A DNA stretch of 64,000 bases from Sneathiella aquimaris. Lineage in GTDB: Bacteria; Pseudomonadota; Alphaproteobacteria; Sneathiellales; Sneathiellaceae. Position 1 is the first letter of the stretch. Each line of letters starts with the position of its first letter. The stretch spans positions 1,783,501-1,847,500 of the forward strand of contig NZ_CP112881.1 in assembly GCF_026409565.1 (NCBI RefSeq). The letters run 5' to 3'. The notes under the pieces are model-generated. The model was given only the letters and a program-made list of their open reading frames with translations. It ran no database searches and was not told where the DNA came from. This document shows, piece by piece, positions 8,076-17,200 of the stretch. Made by a program: the position numbers and the translations under genes.

Positions 8076-8798
8076 TTACTGGATCGATGGAAGTTCTTCG
8101 ATGGATTTCATCTGCATATCATGTTCGGCATCCAGCAATTTCTGGGCCGCTTGATACGTGCGAAGGATATCCACCATGGCTGTCATTTCGAGAATGGGCT
8201 GGACGTTTGATTGCTCTAGGCTGCCTTGCAGAACCTTGGCATCTTCTGATGGACGAGGCCGAATATTGCCTGCATCATAATAACCATTACCAACCTGGGT
8301 CAGCAGCTGTTCGTTCTGGAAAAAGACAAGATCAATTTTCTTGGTCTCTTCAATTCCCAGATTAACAGTGCCGTCAGGAGCGATTTCAATATCAGGCTGC
8401 TCTTCACTAACCTGAATGCGATCAGCGCCCTCATCCAGAAGATAACCGCCATTTTGGGTGACGACAAAACCATCGGGATCCAACTTGAAGTTACCGTTTC
8501 GTGTGTACCGATTGCCGTTGTCCGTTTCGATCGTGAAATAGCCGTTACCGGAAATCGCCAGATCGAGTGGGCGCCCGGTTTGCTGGATCGCGCCTTCGGT
8601 TTTATCATGATAAACGCCGTAATCCTGTACATAGGACATGTTGGTCGCTTTAGGATCTTTTACCAGATATTCTTCAAACAATGGATGGACGTTTTTAAAC
8701 GCTGTTGTGCTCATATTAGCAATGTTATTTGCAGTGATATCCATGCGCCGTTTTAGCGCCATCTGCTGGGACAATCCGATGTAGATTGAATTTTCCAT
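8076..8798 (-). CDS. flgF: Flagellar proximal rod protein FlgF
   Basis: A 240-residue axial rod protein with the flagellar basal-body rod N-terminal motif (LKRRMDITANNIANMSTTAFK) and the C-terminal helix ILRTYQAAQKLLDAEHDM. It is shorter than FlgG but shares its architecture. The ATG has GGAG upstream. It is the first gene of flgF-G-A-H and lies 44 bases downstream of a strong sigma54-type promoter match. Confidence 0.95.
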   Translation of the reverse strand: MENSIYIGLSQQMALKRRMDITANNIANMSTTAFKNVHPLFEEYLVKDPKATNMSYVQDYGVYHDKTEGAIQQTGRPLDLAISGNGYFTIETDNGNRYTRNGNFKLDPDGFVVTQNGGYLLDEGADRIQVSEEQPDIEIAPDGTVNLGIEETKKIDLVFFQNEQLLTQVGNGYYDAGNIRPRPSEDAKVLQGSLEQSNVQPILEMTAMVDILRTYQAAQKLLDAEHDMQMKSIEELPSIQ

Positions 8799-8841
8799 TG
8801 TATCTCCGCCTTTCTGGCAAATAATCGTTTGCTCCCTTCAT

Positions 8842-8857
8842 TGCAGAAAGCGTGCCA
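8842..8857 (-). promoter_or_regulatory. Sigma54 (-24/-12) promoter of flgF-flgG-flgA-flgH
   Basis: On the minus strand TGGCACGCTTTCTGCA matches the consensus TGGCACG-N4-TTGCW with one mismatch and exact GG-N10-GC spacing. It lies 44 bases upstream of the flgF ATG. This is the best sigma54 match in the window. Confidence 0.78.
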
Positions 8858-8923
8858 AAAAAAATATCGTTTATTTTCAATGGGTTGATTTCTTCCTCCG
8901 CTCAAAAAGGCGGCGAGTGGGTA

Positions 8924-8956
8924 GTCAATTACTGCCAGTTGGGCAATTTATGCCTC
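8924..8956. promoter_or_regulatory. Candidate FlbD (ftr) enhancer near flgF and fliL
   Basis: GTCAATTACTGCC (8924-8936) and GGGCAATTTATGCC (8941-8954) are GGCA/TGCC-type imperfect palindromes. They lie 65-100 bases upstream of the flgF -24 element, in the same geometry as the other two clusters. Confidence 0.45.
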
Positions 8957-9133
8957 ATTGGGCAGGCGTGGGGGAAATGCCTGAAATTGCTGATCGTTGT
9001 GGCGAGGCCCCATGGGTTCGCTAAAAGATTAAATAAATTCTTTCTAAAAAGAAACTTGGCAACTTCTTGTTAACCAAACTTAACTATTGTGTGACTGTAG
9101 ATTTTAGGAATTTCTCAAAAGGCCAAAGAGATC

Positions 9134-9652
9134 ATGTCAGACGAAGCAGAAACACCTGGCGGTGTTGAGGACGGAACAGAAGCGGTAAAAAAGAAGGGTA
9201 TGAGCGGTAAGGCGCTTATTCTCTTTATCGTTCTGCCAATCCTACTGATTGTTGGCGGAGCAGCTGGCGCGTATTTTGCGGGAGTTTTCGGCGGTGAAGA
9301 ACCAGCCGAAGAAGAGGTCGTAGAAGAAGAGCCGGAAAAAGAAAAGGTCGTGGTCTTTTATGATATGCCGGATCTATTGGTCAATTTAAGCTCTACCGGA
9401 ACCGATACAAGCTTCCTGAAATTAGGGGTTTCGCTTGAGCTTGATGATGAAACAGTTTTACCGGAACTGGAAAAATTACTGCCGCGTGTCATGGATAATT
9501 TCCAAGTCTATCTGCGCGAACTTCGTAAAGAAGACTTGCGGGGGTCCGCCGGTATTTATCGGCTGAAAGAAGAACTTCTCTATCGCATAAACAGTTCTGT
9601 CAAACCCATTGTGGTGAAAGACGTTTTGTTTAAAGAAATGCTGGTTCAGTAA
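9134..9652 (+). CDS. fliL: Flagellar basal-body associated protein FliL
   Basis: A 172-residue single-pass inner-membrane protein with a short acidic cytoplasmic N terminus and a transmembrane helix at about residues 27-49. An acidic linker rich in Glu follows, then a periplasmic FliL domain (VVVFYDMPDLLVNL onward). FliL surrounds the stator and supports torque and motor stability. The C-terminal VKPIVVKDVLFKEMLVQ is typical. It is first in the rightward motor unit; fliM starts 11 bases after its stop. Confidence 0.93.
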   Translation: MSDEAETPGGVEDGTEAVKKKGMSGKALILFIVLPILLIVGGAAGAYFAGVFGGEEPAEEEVVEEEPEKEKVVVFYDMPDLLVNLSSTGTDTSFLKLGVSLELDDETVLPELEKLLPRVMDNFQVYLRELRKEDLRGSAGIYRLKEELLYRINSSVKPIVVKDVLFKEMLVQ

Positions 9653-9663
9653 CAGGTGATTTG

Positions 9664-10875
9664 ATGGCTGACGAAGAAGAAATGGATATGGCCGCCGCGA
9701 TGGCCGCTGAAGATGGTGAAGAAGAAATGGACATGGCCGCCGCCATGGGAATGGATGGCGGCGATGATGAAATGGATATGGCCGCAGCAATGGGCGGTGA
9801 CGATGACATGGCCGCCGCGATGGGCGGTGGTGACGACGATATGGCAGCAGCCATGGGCGGCGGAGATGACGACGGGGACGGGGGTCCCAGCATTAATGAA
9901 GCCGCCAGTGGACAATCTACCCGTGTTCTAAACCAGGACGAAATCGATAGTCTTTTAGGCTTTGATATGGATGGCGACGGATCCGGCGAGAAGTCTGGTA
10001 TTCGGGCAATTATCAATTCAGCTCTGGTGAATTACGAACGACTTCCCATGTTGGAGGTTGTTTTTGACAGACTGGTCCGGATGATGACGGTTTCGTTGAG
10101 AAATTTCACGTCTGATAATGTTGAGGTCAGCCTTGATAATATTACCTCAATCCGGTTCGGTGATTATCTGAACTCCATTCCATTGCCAGCAATCCTGAGT
10201 GTTTTTCGCGCCGAGGAGTGGGATAACTATGGCCTGATCATGGTCGATAGTTCCCTGATTTACTCGATTGTTGATGTTCTTTTGGGGGGACGCCGGGGAA
10301 CAGCTGCGATGCGGATTGAAGGGCGGCCTTATACAACAATTGAACGCAATCTTGTTGAAAGAATGGTAAGTGTCATTCTGGCGGATATGTCCGCCGCGTT
10401 TGAACCCTTGAGCCCTGTGAATTTCAATCAGGAACGGGTTGAGACAAATCCACGCTTTGCAACAATTGCAAGACCGGCAAACGCGGCCATTCTGATCAAG
10501 CTGCGGATTGATATGGAAGACCGTGGCGGACGGTTAGAGATGTTGTTACCCTATGCGACGCTGGAACCTGTGCGAGAGTTGCTTTTGCAAATGTTCATGG
10601 GTGAAAAATTTGGTCGGGACAGTATCTGGGAAAATCACTTGGCAACCGAACTTTGGGCGACAGATGTTGATATTTCTGCCGTTCTGGATGAGCAGCAACT
10701 GTCTCTGAACGAAGTTCTGGCTATGGAGGTCGGCGACACAATTATGCTGAACGCTTCGCCAAACAGCCCTGTGGTTCTCAGGTGCGGGGGGATCAGCATG
10801 GTGTCCGGTAAAATGGGACGATCGGGTCAGAATATAGCGGTAAAAGTTGATAAAACTCTCCGGTATCTGGGGTAA
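9664..10875 (+). CDS. fliM: Flagellar switch protein FliM with an N-terminal DMAAAM repeat extension
   Basis: A 403-residue C-ring switch protein. The conserved CheY-binding peptide LNQDEIDSLL is at residues 89-98 and the CheC-like middle domain follows. The C-terminal FliN-like domain runs to the end. Most FliM proteins start directly with the CheY-binding peptide. Here about 75 extra residues come first, made of five copies of [MD]DMAAAM joined by Glu, Asp and Gly runs (Met positions at about 13, 28, 43, 53 and 64). The ATG at 9664 is used in place of an in-frame TTG at 9661. The extension keeps the reading frame open, so it is likely translated. It may be an acidic tether; this is inference. 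Confidence 0.93.
   Translation: MADEEEMDMAAAMAAEDGEEEMDMAAAMGMDGGDDEMDMAAAMGGDDDMAAAMGGGDDDMAAAMGGGDDDGDGGPSINEAASGQSTRVLNQDEIDSLLGFDMDGDGSGEKSGIRAIINSALVNYERLPMLEVVFDRLVRMMTVSLRNFTSDNVEVSLDNITSIRFGDYLNSIPLPAILSVFRAEEWDNYGLIMVDSSLIYSIVDVLLGGRRGTAAMRIEGRPYTTIERNLVERMVSVILADMSAAFEPLSPVNFNQERVETNPRFATIARPANAAILIKLRIDMEDRGGRLEMLLPYATLEPVRELLLQMFMGEKFGRDSIWENHLATELWATDVDISAVLDEQQLSLNEVLAMEVGDTIMLNASPNSPVVLRCGGISMVSGKMGRSGQNIAVKVDKTLRYLG
9670..9876 (+). repeat. Degenerate in-frame tandem repeat in the 5' end of fliM
   Basis: Five imperfect copies of a GATATGGCCGCCGCGATG-like word occur with spacings of about 45, 45, 30 and 33 bases. The spacings are multiples of three, so copy-number change would alter protein length without a frameshift. 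Confidence 0.75.
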
Positions 10876-10880
10876 ATGGT

Positions 10881-11345
10881 ATGGCTGATATTTTTACAAT
10901 TCCCTTATTTTTGGATCTGTTGCTGGTTGGCCTTCTCGTGGCGACAATAGCCTTTTGTGTGCGGCTGAATAAAAAGCTGTCAGTGATGCGGGATGCACAG
11001 TCAGAATTGCATAAGGTAGCGATGGAATTTGATCAAGCGATCGTCCGGTCCCGGCTTGGTATTGAAGAATTGAAAAAAGCGAGCAAGGAAGCCCAAACTG
11101 AGCTGGATCAGGAACTAGCAAAAGCCAAGCCATTGATTGAAGAACTAAAGTTAATCAACGCGTCGAGTTCGCGTATTGCGGATCGCCTTCAGGAAAAAGT
11201 CGGTAAAGTGGGCTTGGCATCTGAAGAAACCAAAATGACCTCAGCTGCTGTGGACGGGATCGATAATTCCGATGATCCGATTAATCTGGAGCCGCGCACT
11301 GAAGCAGAGCGCGAATTACTCCAGATGCTAACAAAATCACGATAA
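10881..11345 (+). CDS. DUF6468 motility-associated membrane protein
   Basis: A 154-residue protein with an N-terminal transmembrane helix (about residues 8-28), then a long charged coiled coil (about 35-110) and a C-terminal EAERELLQML segment. It resembles the DUF6468 family found beside fliM in alphaproteobacteria. Its function is unknown. The gene begins 5 bases after fliM and is followed closely by the motE-like gene, so it is part of the motor operon. A structural role at the basal body is a reasonable guess only. Confidence 0.75.
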   Translation: MADIFTIPLFLDLLLVGLLVATIAFCVRLNKKLSVMRDAQSELHKVAMEFDQAIVRSRLGIEELKKASKEAQTELDQELAKAKPLIEELKLINASSSRIADRLQEKVGKVGLASEETKMTSAAVDGIDNSDDPINLEPRTEAERELLQMLTKSR

Positions 11346-11361
11346 AGAGTAGGTTCTAGTT

Positions 11362-12036
11362 ATGAAAAGTCTGCGTATTCTTCCCGTTACTGTGATTGCG
11401 ATGCTCCTGGTTTTTGGATTGAAATTGGGGTCTGTCTGGACAGATGCCCAGAATGTTATTTTCAATCTTTCAATTTCTGAAGTGCAGGCAAAGGATGAGA
11501 AGAAGGACGAGCCGGACGCAAAAACAGAAGCGGCGGGTACAGACACCGCAGCAAAAGCGGATGATCAGGCAACGGAAGAAGACCGGCCTGCCAGTGTGAA
11601 TGTCACCGATTTAAGTGAGAGTGAGATCGAAGTCCTCCAGCGGCTTGTAGAGCGTCGTGATGCATTGGATCAACGGGACAAAGAACTGGATCTACGGGAT
11701 AATCTGCTACGTGCAACAGAAACCCGTATCGATGAAAAAATTAGCAAACTCAAGGAGATAGAGAGCACTATTCAGGATTTGCTGAAAACATATGATGATC
11801 AGCAATTGAAGAAACTGAAGAGTTTGGTTTCCATTTACGAAAAAATGAAACCAAAAGACGCGGCCCGAATTTTCAACAGTTTGGATATGGATGTTCTTCT
11901 GGATGTCACAGGCTTGATGAAAGAATCCAAGCTTGCCGCAATTCTTGGAAACATGAACGGAGAGCGAGCCAAAAAACTGACAGTTGAATTGGCAACACAG
12001 AAACAATTACCTGTGGATGCTAAGAATAAAAGCTGA
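11362..12036 (+). CDS. MotE-like periplasmic motility chaperone (MgtE N-domain)
   Basis: A 224-residue protein with an N-terminal signal or anchor helix (about residues 7-27), a Lys/Asp/Glu-rich linker and a coiled coil (about 95-150). A C-terminal MgtE intracellular N-domain-like segment follows (YEKMKPKDAARIFNSLDMDVL to GERAKKLT). This is the architecture of MotE, the periplasmic chaperone of the MotC motility protein in Sinorhizobium. Here it lies in the fliL-fliM operon, before cheZ and the MotB genes. Symbol withheld because orthology is not proven. Confidence 0.78.
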   Translation: MKSLRILPVTVIAMLLVFGLKLGSVWTDAQNVIFNLSISEVQAKDEKKDEPDAKTEAAGTDTAAKADDQATEEDRPASVNVTDLSESEIEVLQRLVERRDALDQRDKELDLRDNLLRATETRIDEKISKLKEIESTIQDLLKTYDDQQLKKLKSLVSIYEKMKPKDAARIFNSLDMDVLLDVTGLMKESKLAAILGNMNGERAKKLTVELATQKQLPVDAKNKS

Positions 12037-12118
12037 TTTTTAGCAATTTTCAAACAGATTGGTCCAGATTTACTCAGGATTAACTTATAATCATTAGCAT
12101 CAGAGCCTGATTATACGT

Positions 12119-12805
12119 GTGGCAAAAAAGATAGGCGTGACTATGGATCAAGCAGCGTTTTCAGCGCATCTTTCTGAGCGGGTAAAGACCATCCGTGAAG
12201 CACAGGGTGATACTGTGCAAGTAGCGGAAGTGGGTAATTTACTTGAGCATTTGATGAGCAGCATCGAGGGTGACATTTCAGCGCCCGAAATTCAAATTCA
12301 CACACAAATTATTGAACTTGTTGATTACATTAAAAAGGCCCGCGAAGAGATCTCTGATTTGCAGCCGCATGAAATTAATGAGCAGCATATTCCTGCCGCG
12401 ACAGATGAATTGACCGCCATTGTTGAAGCGACGGAAGAAGCGACAAACACCTTTCTGGACGCTGCAGAGAAAATTGGCAATATCAGCATGGAACTGGGCG
12501 GAGAGCATGAAGAAAAGCTCAATGATATTGTGACCCAGATTTTTGAAGCTTCTAATTTTCAGGACATTACCGGCCAACGTATTAACAAAGTGGTTTCCAC
12601 CCTCCAATATATCGAAAGCTCAGTGACCCGAATGGCGGAATCTCTTGGGATGCCGGTCCGGGAAGGGCAACCTAGAATTGACGTTTACGCAGAGTCGAAA
12701 TCCGCAGACGAACGGCCGGATGCAGACTTGCTAAACGGTCCGCAACTTGATGGTGACGGGAATTCTCAAGACGATATTGATGCATTGCTGGCAAGCTTTG
12801 ATTAG
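12119..12805 (+). CDS. cheZ: CheZ-family CheY-P phosphatase
   Basis: A 228-residue, largely helical protein. The catalytic signature DITGQ (Asp149 to Gln153, within NFQDITGQRI) matches the D-L-T-G-Q of CheZ, whose Gln removes the phosphate from CheY-P. The C-terminal tail ends in QDDIDALLASFD, which resembles both the CheZ tail and the FliM CheY-binding peptide of this window. The start is uncertain: GTG 12119 has a weak ribosome site, and ATG 12143 with AGG upstream would shorten it by 8 residues. It sits between motE-like and the MotB genes, so the response of the motor is encoded with the motor itself. Confidence 0.85.
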   Translation: MAKKIGVTMDQAAFSAHLSERVKTIREAQGDTVQVAEVGNLLEHLMSSIEGDISAPEIQIHTQIIELVDYIKKAREEISDLQPHEINEQHIPAATDELTAIVEATEEATNTFLDAAEKIGNISMELGGEHEEKLNDIVTQIFEASNFQDITGQRINKVVSTLQYIESSVTRMAESLGMPVREGQPRIDVYAESKSADERPDADLLNGPQLDGDGNSQDDIDALLASFD

Positions 12806-12817
12806 GTATTGATCAGA

Positions 12818-13498
12818 ATGACAGTCGACTTATACGCCCCTGAAAAAAACGAGAAATACGGCGCAAACACACCGATCATTTATGTATCGCTGTATTTTCT
12901 GTTGTTGGCTTTTTTTATATATCTGCATTCGATTTCAGAGCCAAAAGAAGAAAAGGTTCAGCAGGTTATCGGCAGTATTGATTTCGCCTTCAAGGGTATC
13001 AAACAAAAGCAGGCGACTTCGGAGCCAAAGGAGCTGACAGGGGACGAGTTGGGTCTGGCTGTTTTTCACGCCCAACTGAAAAAAGTTTATGAAACTGCAA
13101 TTCCGCTGATCGAAAGCAAGGTTAATCAGGCGGGAGACGAATTGCAGTTTGTCGTTCCCGTCAGTCAGCTTTTCTCAAATCAGAGTGCAATCCTTAGAAA
13201 CACCCGCGATGCGCTGTTTTCAGACGCGGCGATGGTATTGATCAAACGCAGTCATGCGGCCCCGACCGATATGGAAATACTGATTGATGCAGGAGAGATT
13301 CTTCCAACCAGTGCAGAACTGAAAGACAATATCAACGCCATGCGACTGAGTAACCTTGTAGAAAGTTTTCTGGATGGGGGCGTTCCTGCCCGAAATATTT
13401 TTATCGGTATGAAATCCGGGCAAACGAACAATGTGTATTTCAGGTTTTACCTGCGTTCTTCAACGAAAAGACAGTTTCGCGATGAGGACGGGGGATGA
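12818..13498 (+). CDS. Degenerate MotB-like membrane protein lacking the stator Asp
   Basis: A 226-residue protein with a short cytoplasmic N terminus, one transmembrane helix (about residues 19-39) and a periplasmic domain with an OmpA-like order of strands. Unlike the next gene, the helix has no acidic residue, so it should not conduct ions. The GHTD-like peptidoglycan-binding signature is replaced by LIDAGE. It precedes motB with a 4-base overlap (ATGA), which suggests the two proteins are made in fixed ratio and may pair. ATG 12818 is preferred to an in-frame TTG at 12809. No family name is certain. Confidence 0.7.
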   Translation: MTVDLYAPEKNEKYGANTPIIYVSLYFLLLAFFIYLHSISEPKEEKVQQVIGSIDFAFKGIKQKQATSEPKELTGDELGLAVFHAQLKKVYETAIPLIESKVNQAGDELQFVVPVSQLFSNQSAILRNTRDALFSDAAMVLIKRSHAAPTDMEILIDAGEILPTSAELKDNINAMRLSNLVESFLDGGVPARNIFIGMKSGQTNNVYFRFYLRSSTKRQFRDEDGG

Positions 13499-14232
13499 GT
13501 ATGCCGTTTCAGGAAAGCATCGAAAAAAAGCAGGTGCGTAAAAATACGATGTGGCTTACCTCGCTGGCAGACCTGCTGGCGCTTTTGCTTGCGTTTTTTG
13601 TTCTGTTATTTTCGATGAATGAAGTGAAATCTGACAGCTGGCAGGATATTCTGAACACCTTGGGATATCGTCTGAATACACAAACAGAAGCCACGGATGA
13701 CGGTCTTACAGCGGAAAAAAATGTAGAAATATTCACCGAGCAAAAAGCCTTTGATCTGGATTATCTGGAAAATATCATTTCTGAAAAGATCAGAAGCAGT
13801 ACAGAGCTGAACAATGTCGAAGTGTTCAAAAGTGAAGACCGGTTGGTCCTGTCCTTTATCGGAAATACCTATTTTCCCTCTGGTGTGAACGAGGTTTCCC
13901 CAAAACTTGAAGATGGGGTTCGGATTCTTGGTGAAAGTTTTCGATATGTAAAAAACCGGGTTGAAGTATACGGGCATACCGACCCAACGCAGGCCCTTAA
14001 TCCGCAAACATTGCTGGACAATAACTGGGGCCTTTCACTGGCACGGGCGCTTGCCGTTGCAGATAATCTGACGAAAGCGGGATATAGCTTTCCAGTGCGG
14101 GCCTATGGAATGGCTGACTCAAAATATCATGAGCTTTCAGACATTCAGGATAAAGAGACGCGGTTGTCCTATGCGCGGCGGGTTGATATCGTGATCCGAG
14201 AAGCTCAGGGTCGCAGGGGTGGCAAAAAGTAA
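13495..14232 (+). CDS. motB: MotB-like stator protein (OmpA family)
   Basis: A 245-residue protein with an N-terminal transmembrane helix at about residues 19-41. The helix carries the predicted ion-binding Asp26 (LADLLALLLAFFVLLFSMN). A linker and a periplasmic OmpA/MotB domain follow, with VEVYGHTDP, LSLARALAV and YARRVDIVI. This is the stator half that anchors to peptidoglycan. Its partner MotA is not encoded in this window. The gene overlaps its neighbours on both sides (ATGA at 13495 and TAATG at 14232), showing tight coupling. Confidence 0.82.
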   Translation: MSMPFQESIEKKQVRKNTMWLTSLADLLALLLAFFVLLFSMNEVKSDSWQDILNTLGYRLNTQTEATDDGLTAEKNVEIFTEQKAFDLDYLENIISEKIRSSTELNNVEVFKSEDRLVLSFIGNTYFPSGVNEVSPKLEDGVRILGESFRYVKNRVEVYGHTDPTQALNPQTLLDNNWGLSLARALAVADNLTKAGYSFPVRAYGMADSKYHELSDIQDKETRLSYARRVDIVIREAQGRRGGKK

Positions 14233-17200
14233 TGTCCAGGATAATTCCGAAATTTATGATTTATGTGACGGTGGGTCTCTGGTTTGCCACAGGCGCGGGC
14301 GTTGCGTATTCTGCTGACAAAGTCGACATCCGGGCGGGTGAACATCCGACTTATGGACGCCTGGTTCTGGACTGGAAGAAGCCACAGAAGTTTACAGCAG
14401 AAATTCAGGACGGATTTCTCGTGATCCGCTTCCCCGAAGAGTTTGACGCTGATTTATCAATCGCACCGAGGGTCTTGGATGACTATCTAGGCGCCGGCTC
14501 CTTTTTGTCTGATAAAAAAGGTATCCGGTTTCCACTGAAAGGCGATTTCTCTTTAAAAACAGCACAATATGGGACGGCCATCGCCTTTGATCTGACGAAG
14601 AAAAACAATGCTGCAGCGGGTGCGTCTGCCTTAGCGCCCAAAATTCGGGTTAGAAGTGGGGACCATGCAACCTTTAGTCGGTTAGTCGTTGACTGGCCGG
14701 GCCGTACGGATTTTTCACTGGCGCAAAAGGGCGCAGAAGTGGTTATCAAATTTGATAGCGCGGGCGCGTTGCAATTGACATCTGTTAAAAGGAACCTTCC
14801 TAAATTTCTGACTAGCGTTGAAACGCAAACCGTCGATGGTGGTACAGAATTCAGGGTGGTTGCCAAACCGGGCGTAAAAGCCAAGGCTTTTAGAAGCGGT
14901 AATAGTATTGCAATCGATTTCAAGGATAATGGAACAACAGAATTGGCGTCTGATGAGCCGCCTGCGAATAGCGCGACAGCCCAAGTAGCACTGGCAGCAT
15001 CGCCCCAGCAAGATCCGAAAACGCCTGCCGCTACGCCAACGGTAGAACCGACGCCTGTGCCAGTAGAGCCCGTTACGCGGACATCTTCCCAACCGGCCGC
15101 ATCAACTGACGCAATTGCTGCCAACGACCAACCTGAGGCGCCTTCTACGAATGGCACGGTTTCAGCGAATGCGGCACCGGCGTCGCCAAAACCACGATCT
15201 CTTATTCCGACGGAGGTTCCAAGGTCTGTTGAAGTCAAACAGATCGATGAAGCGCCGGCTGAAAAACTGATTGTTAAAATTGGTAAATTAAAAGACGGTA
15301 TTCGCCTTATTTTCCCGTGGAAACAGAGCACGGCAATGGCCTTGTTCGAACGGTCCGGTAAATACTGGTTGGCGTTCGACAAAAAAGCCCAGCTTGATTT
15401 CAGAAACATCAAGGGGCCTGTTAAGTTCCTGATCGTCAAGAAAAATCAAATAGCGCATGACACAGCGACCGTCGCCAGCCTTTCCTTGCGTGAGGGGTAT
15501 GCACCGTCTGTTATGCGGGTTGAAAATGAATGGCGTGTGGATTTTCGTCTGGGAGAAGCGCCGGTTATTGAAAATACGATCGATATTCAGCCTCAGCCTG
15601 CCGCACAGGACGGCGCACGGGTCTTTATTCCCGCAGTTAATAACGGTCGGCGGGTTGCTTTCATTGACCCAAATGCCGGCGACGAACTCTATGCGGTTCC
15701 ATTATATTCACCCAGCTGGGGGTTAGGCGCTACCCGGACCTTTGCCCAGTTTACCATCTTACCATCAGTGCAAGGTATTGGAATGGTGGCACGGGATAGT
15801 GCCGTAAAGGTTGCGGTTGAACGCAATGGGGTGTCAGTAACGGCGGAAGGGGGGCTGCAATTAACGCGGACTATCTCTAAAGATGATCTGTTTGCAAGCG
15901 GTGATCAGACTGACCGTTTCTCGGGAAAACGGGATAAAGCGCTGCTGGTCAAACTGGATGAATGGGCTCAGGTTCCGCCAAAAGATTTCTGGGAACGCAA
16001 ACAGCTCTTGCAGCGCCGGGTTGCCAAATTGCCGCCTTCCCGGCGAAATGCTGCCAGATTGGAACTGGCGAAGTTCTTTGTGGCTCATGAATATTTCGCG
16101 GATGCCTTCGGCGTTCTGGAGCGGATCCGCAATGATGATCCGCGGGCCGATGATGATGGTATTTACCGGCTGATCCGCGGCTTGTCTTATCTTGGTATGA
16201 ACCACTTGGAAGAAGCGGAAAAAGACCTGTTTCATCCTGTTTTCTCAGGTGTGGCGGAAGTTGCGCCGTGGCGGGCCATGGTTGCTGCCGGCAATGAAGA
16301 CTGGAAAACGGCATCTCGCGAAATTAAAGCGGGTCGTGACGCGTTTGGGGTTTACTCAAACGATCTTCAAAACCAATTCCGTTTGCTGGATGCCGAAGCG
16401 GCGCTCGAAGATTTTGATATTGAAGTTGCCAATAAAGCGCTTGAAGGAATTAGAACGTCTGTGAGCGAAGGGGCCGATCCTTATGTGGCATCCAAACGCG
16501 AGTTTCTCGAGGGGGTTGTCGCTCTTAGATCCGGTGATATGAACCGGGCTATCGATAAGTTCGATCAGGCAATTGCATTGGACAAACGCCCCATTGTCGC
16601 CCGTGCAAAATTCGCGAAAATCAATGCTCAGCTTGCGCAAAAAGATATTACGCCGGAAGAAGCCATTGATGAATACCGGAAAATGGAGTTTGCCTGGCGC
16701 GGTGATGATCTGGAAATTGATGTTAAGCGTCGGATCGGTGATTTGCAGATCGCAACCGGTCAGATGAGCGAAGGGCTTAAAACTTATCGGGAATTGGTGA
16801 AAGTCTTCCCCAAGAATCCAAAATCCCGGGATATTGCGCGGGAGATGTCAGATATTTTCAATCAGCTGTTTTTAGAAGGCGGTGCAGAAAAACTGCCTCC
16901 TGTCACAGCTCTGGCTTTATATTACGAATATCGGGAACTTACGCCTCTTGGTAAAAAGGGTGACCAGATGATCCGTAATCTTGCGGACCGCCTTATTCGG
17001 GTGGATCTGTTGGATCAGGCGTCCCAGCTGCTGGACCATCAGGTGGTTTTCCGTCTGAAGGGGGAGCTGAAATCCTATACCGGGACAAAACTGGCGGTGG
17101 TTCACCTTTGGAACGACAAGCCACAGGAAAGTCTGAATACTCTTCAAAAGACCCGTTGGAGAGCGCTGCCTGAAAGCGTTAAGCAGGAACGTCTTCATAT

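Larger units (their letters stand above)
8799..9133. other. Divergent control region between flgF and fliL
   Basis: This 335-bp stretch has no credible gene; a frame from 8852 is unsupported. It carries the sigma54 promoter for flgF (8842-8857), GGCA/TGCC palindromes (8924-8956, with a weaker one at about 8960-8981) and, 50 bases before fliL, TTAA-N6-TTAA (9070-9083), which resembles a CtrA box with one base less spacing. Confidence 0.55.

Noticed and set aside
9630-10016. Antisense Ser/Pro-rich 128-residue frame over the fliM repeat
   Set aside because: It is the reverse reading of the repeat region; no ribosome site, and fliM is strongly supported.
14483-15439. 318-residue antisense frame inside the TPR gene
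   Set aside because: The sense frame has a signal peptide, domains and operon context; the antisense frame has none.
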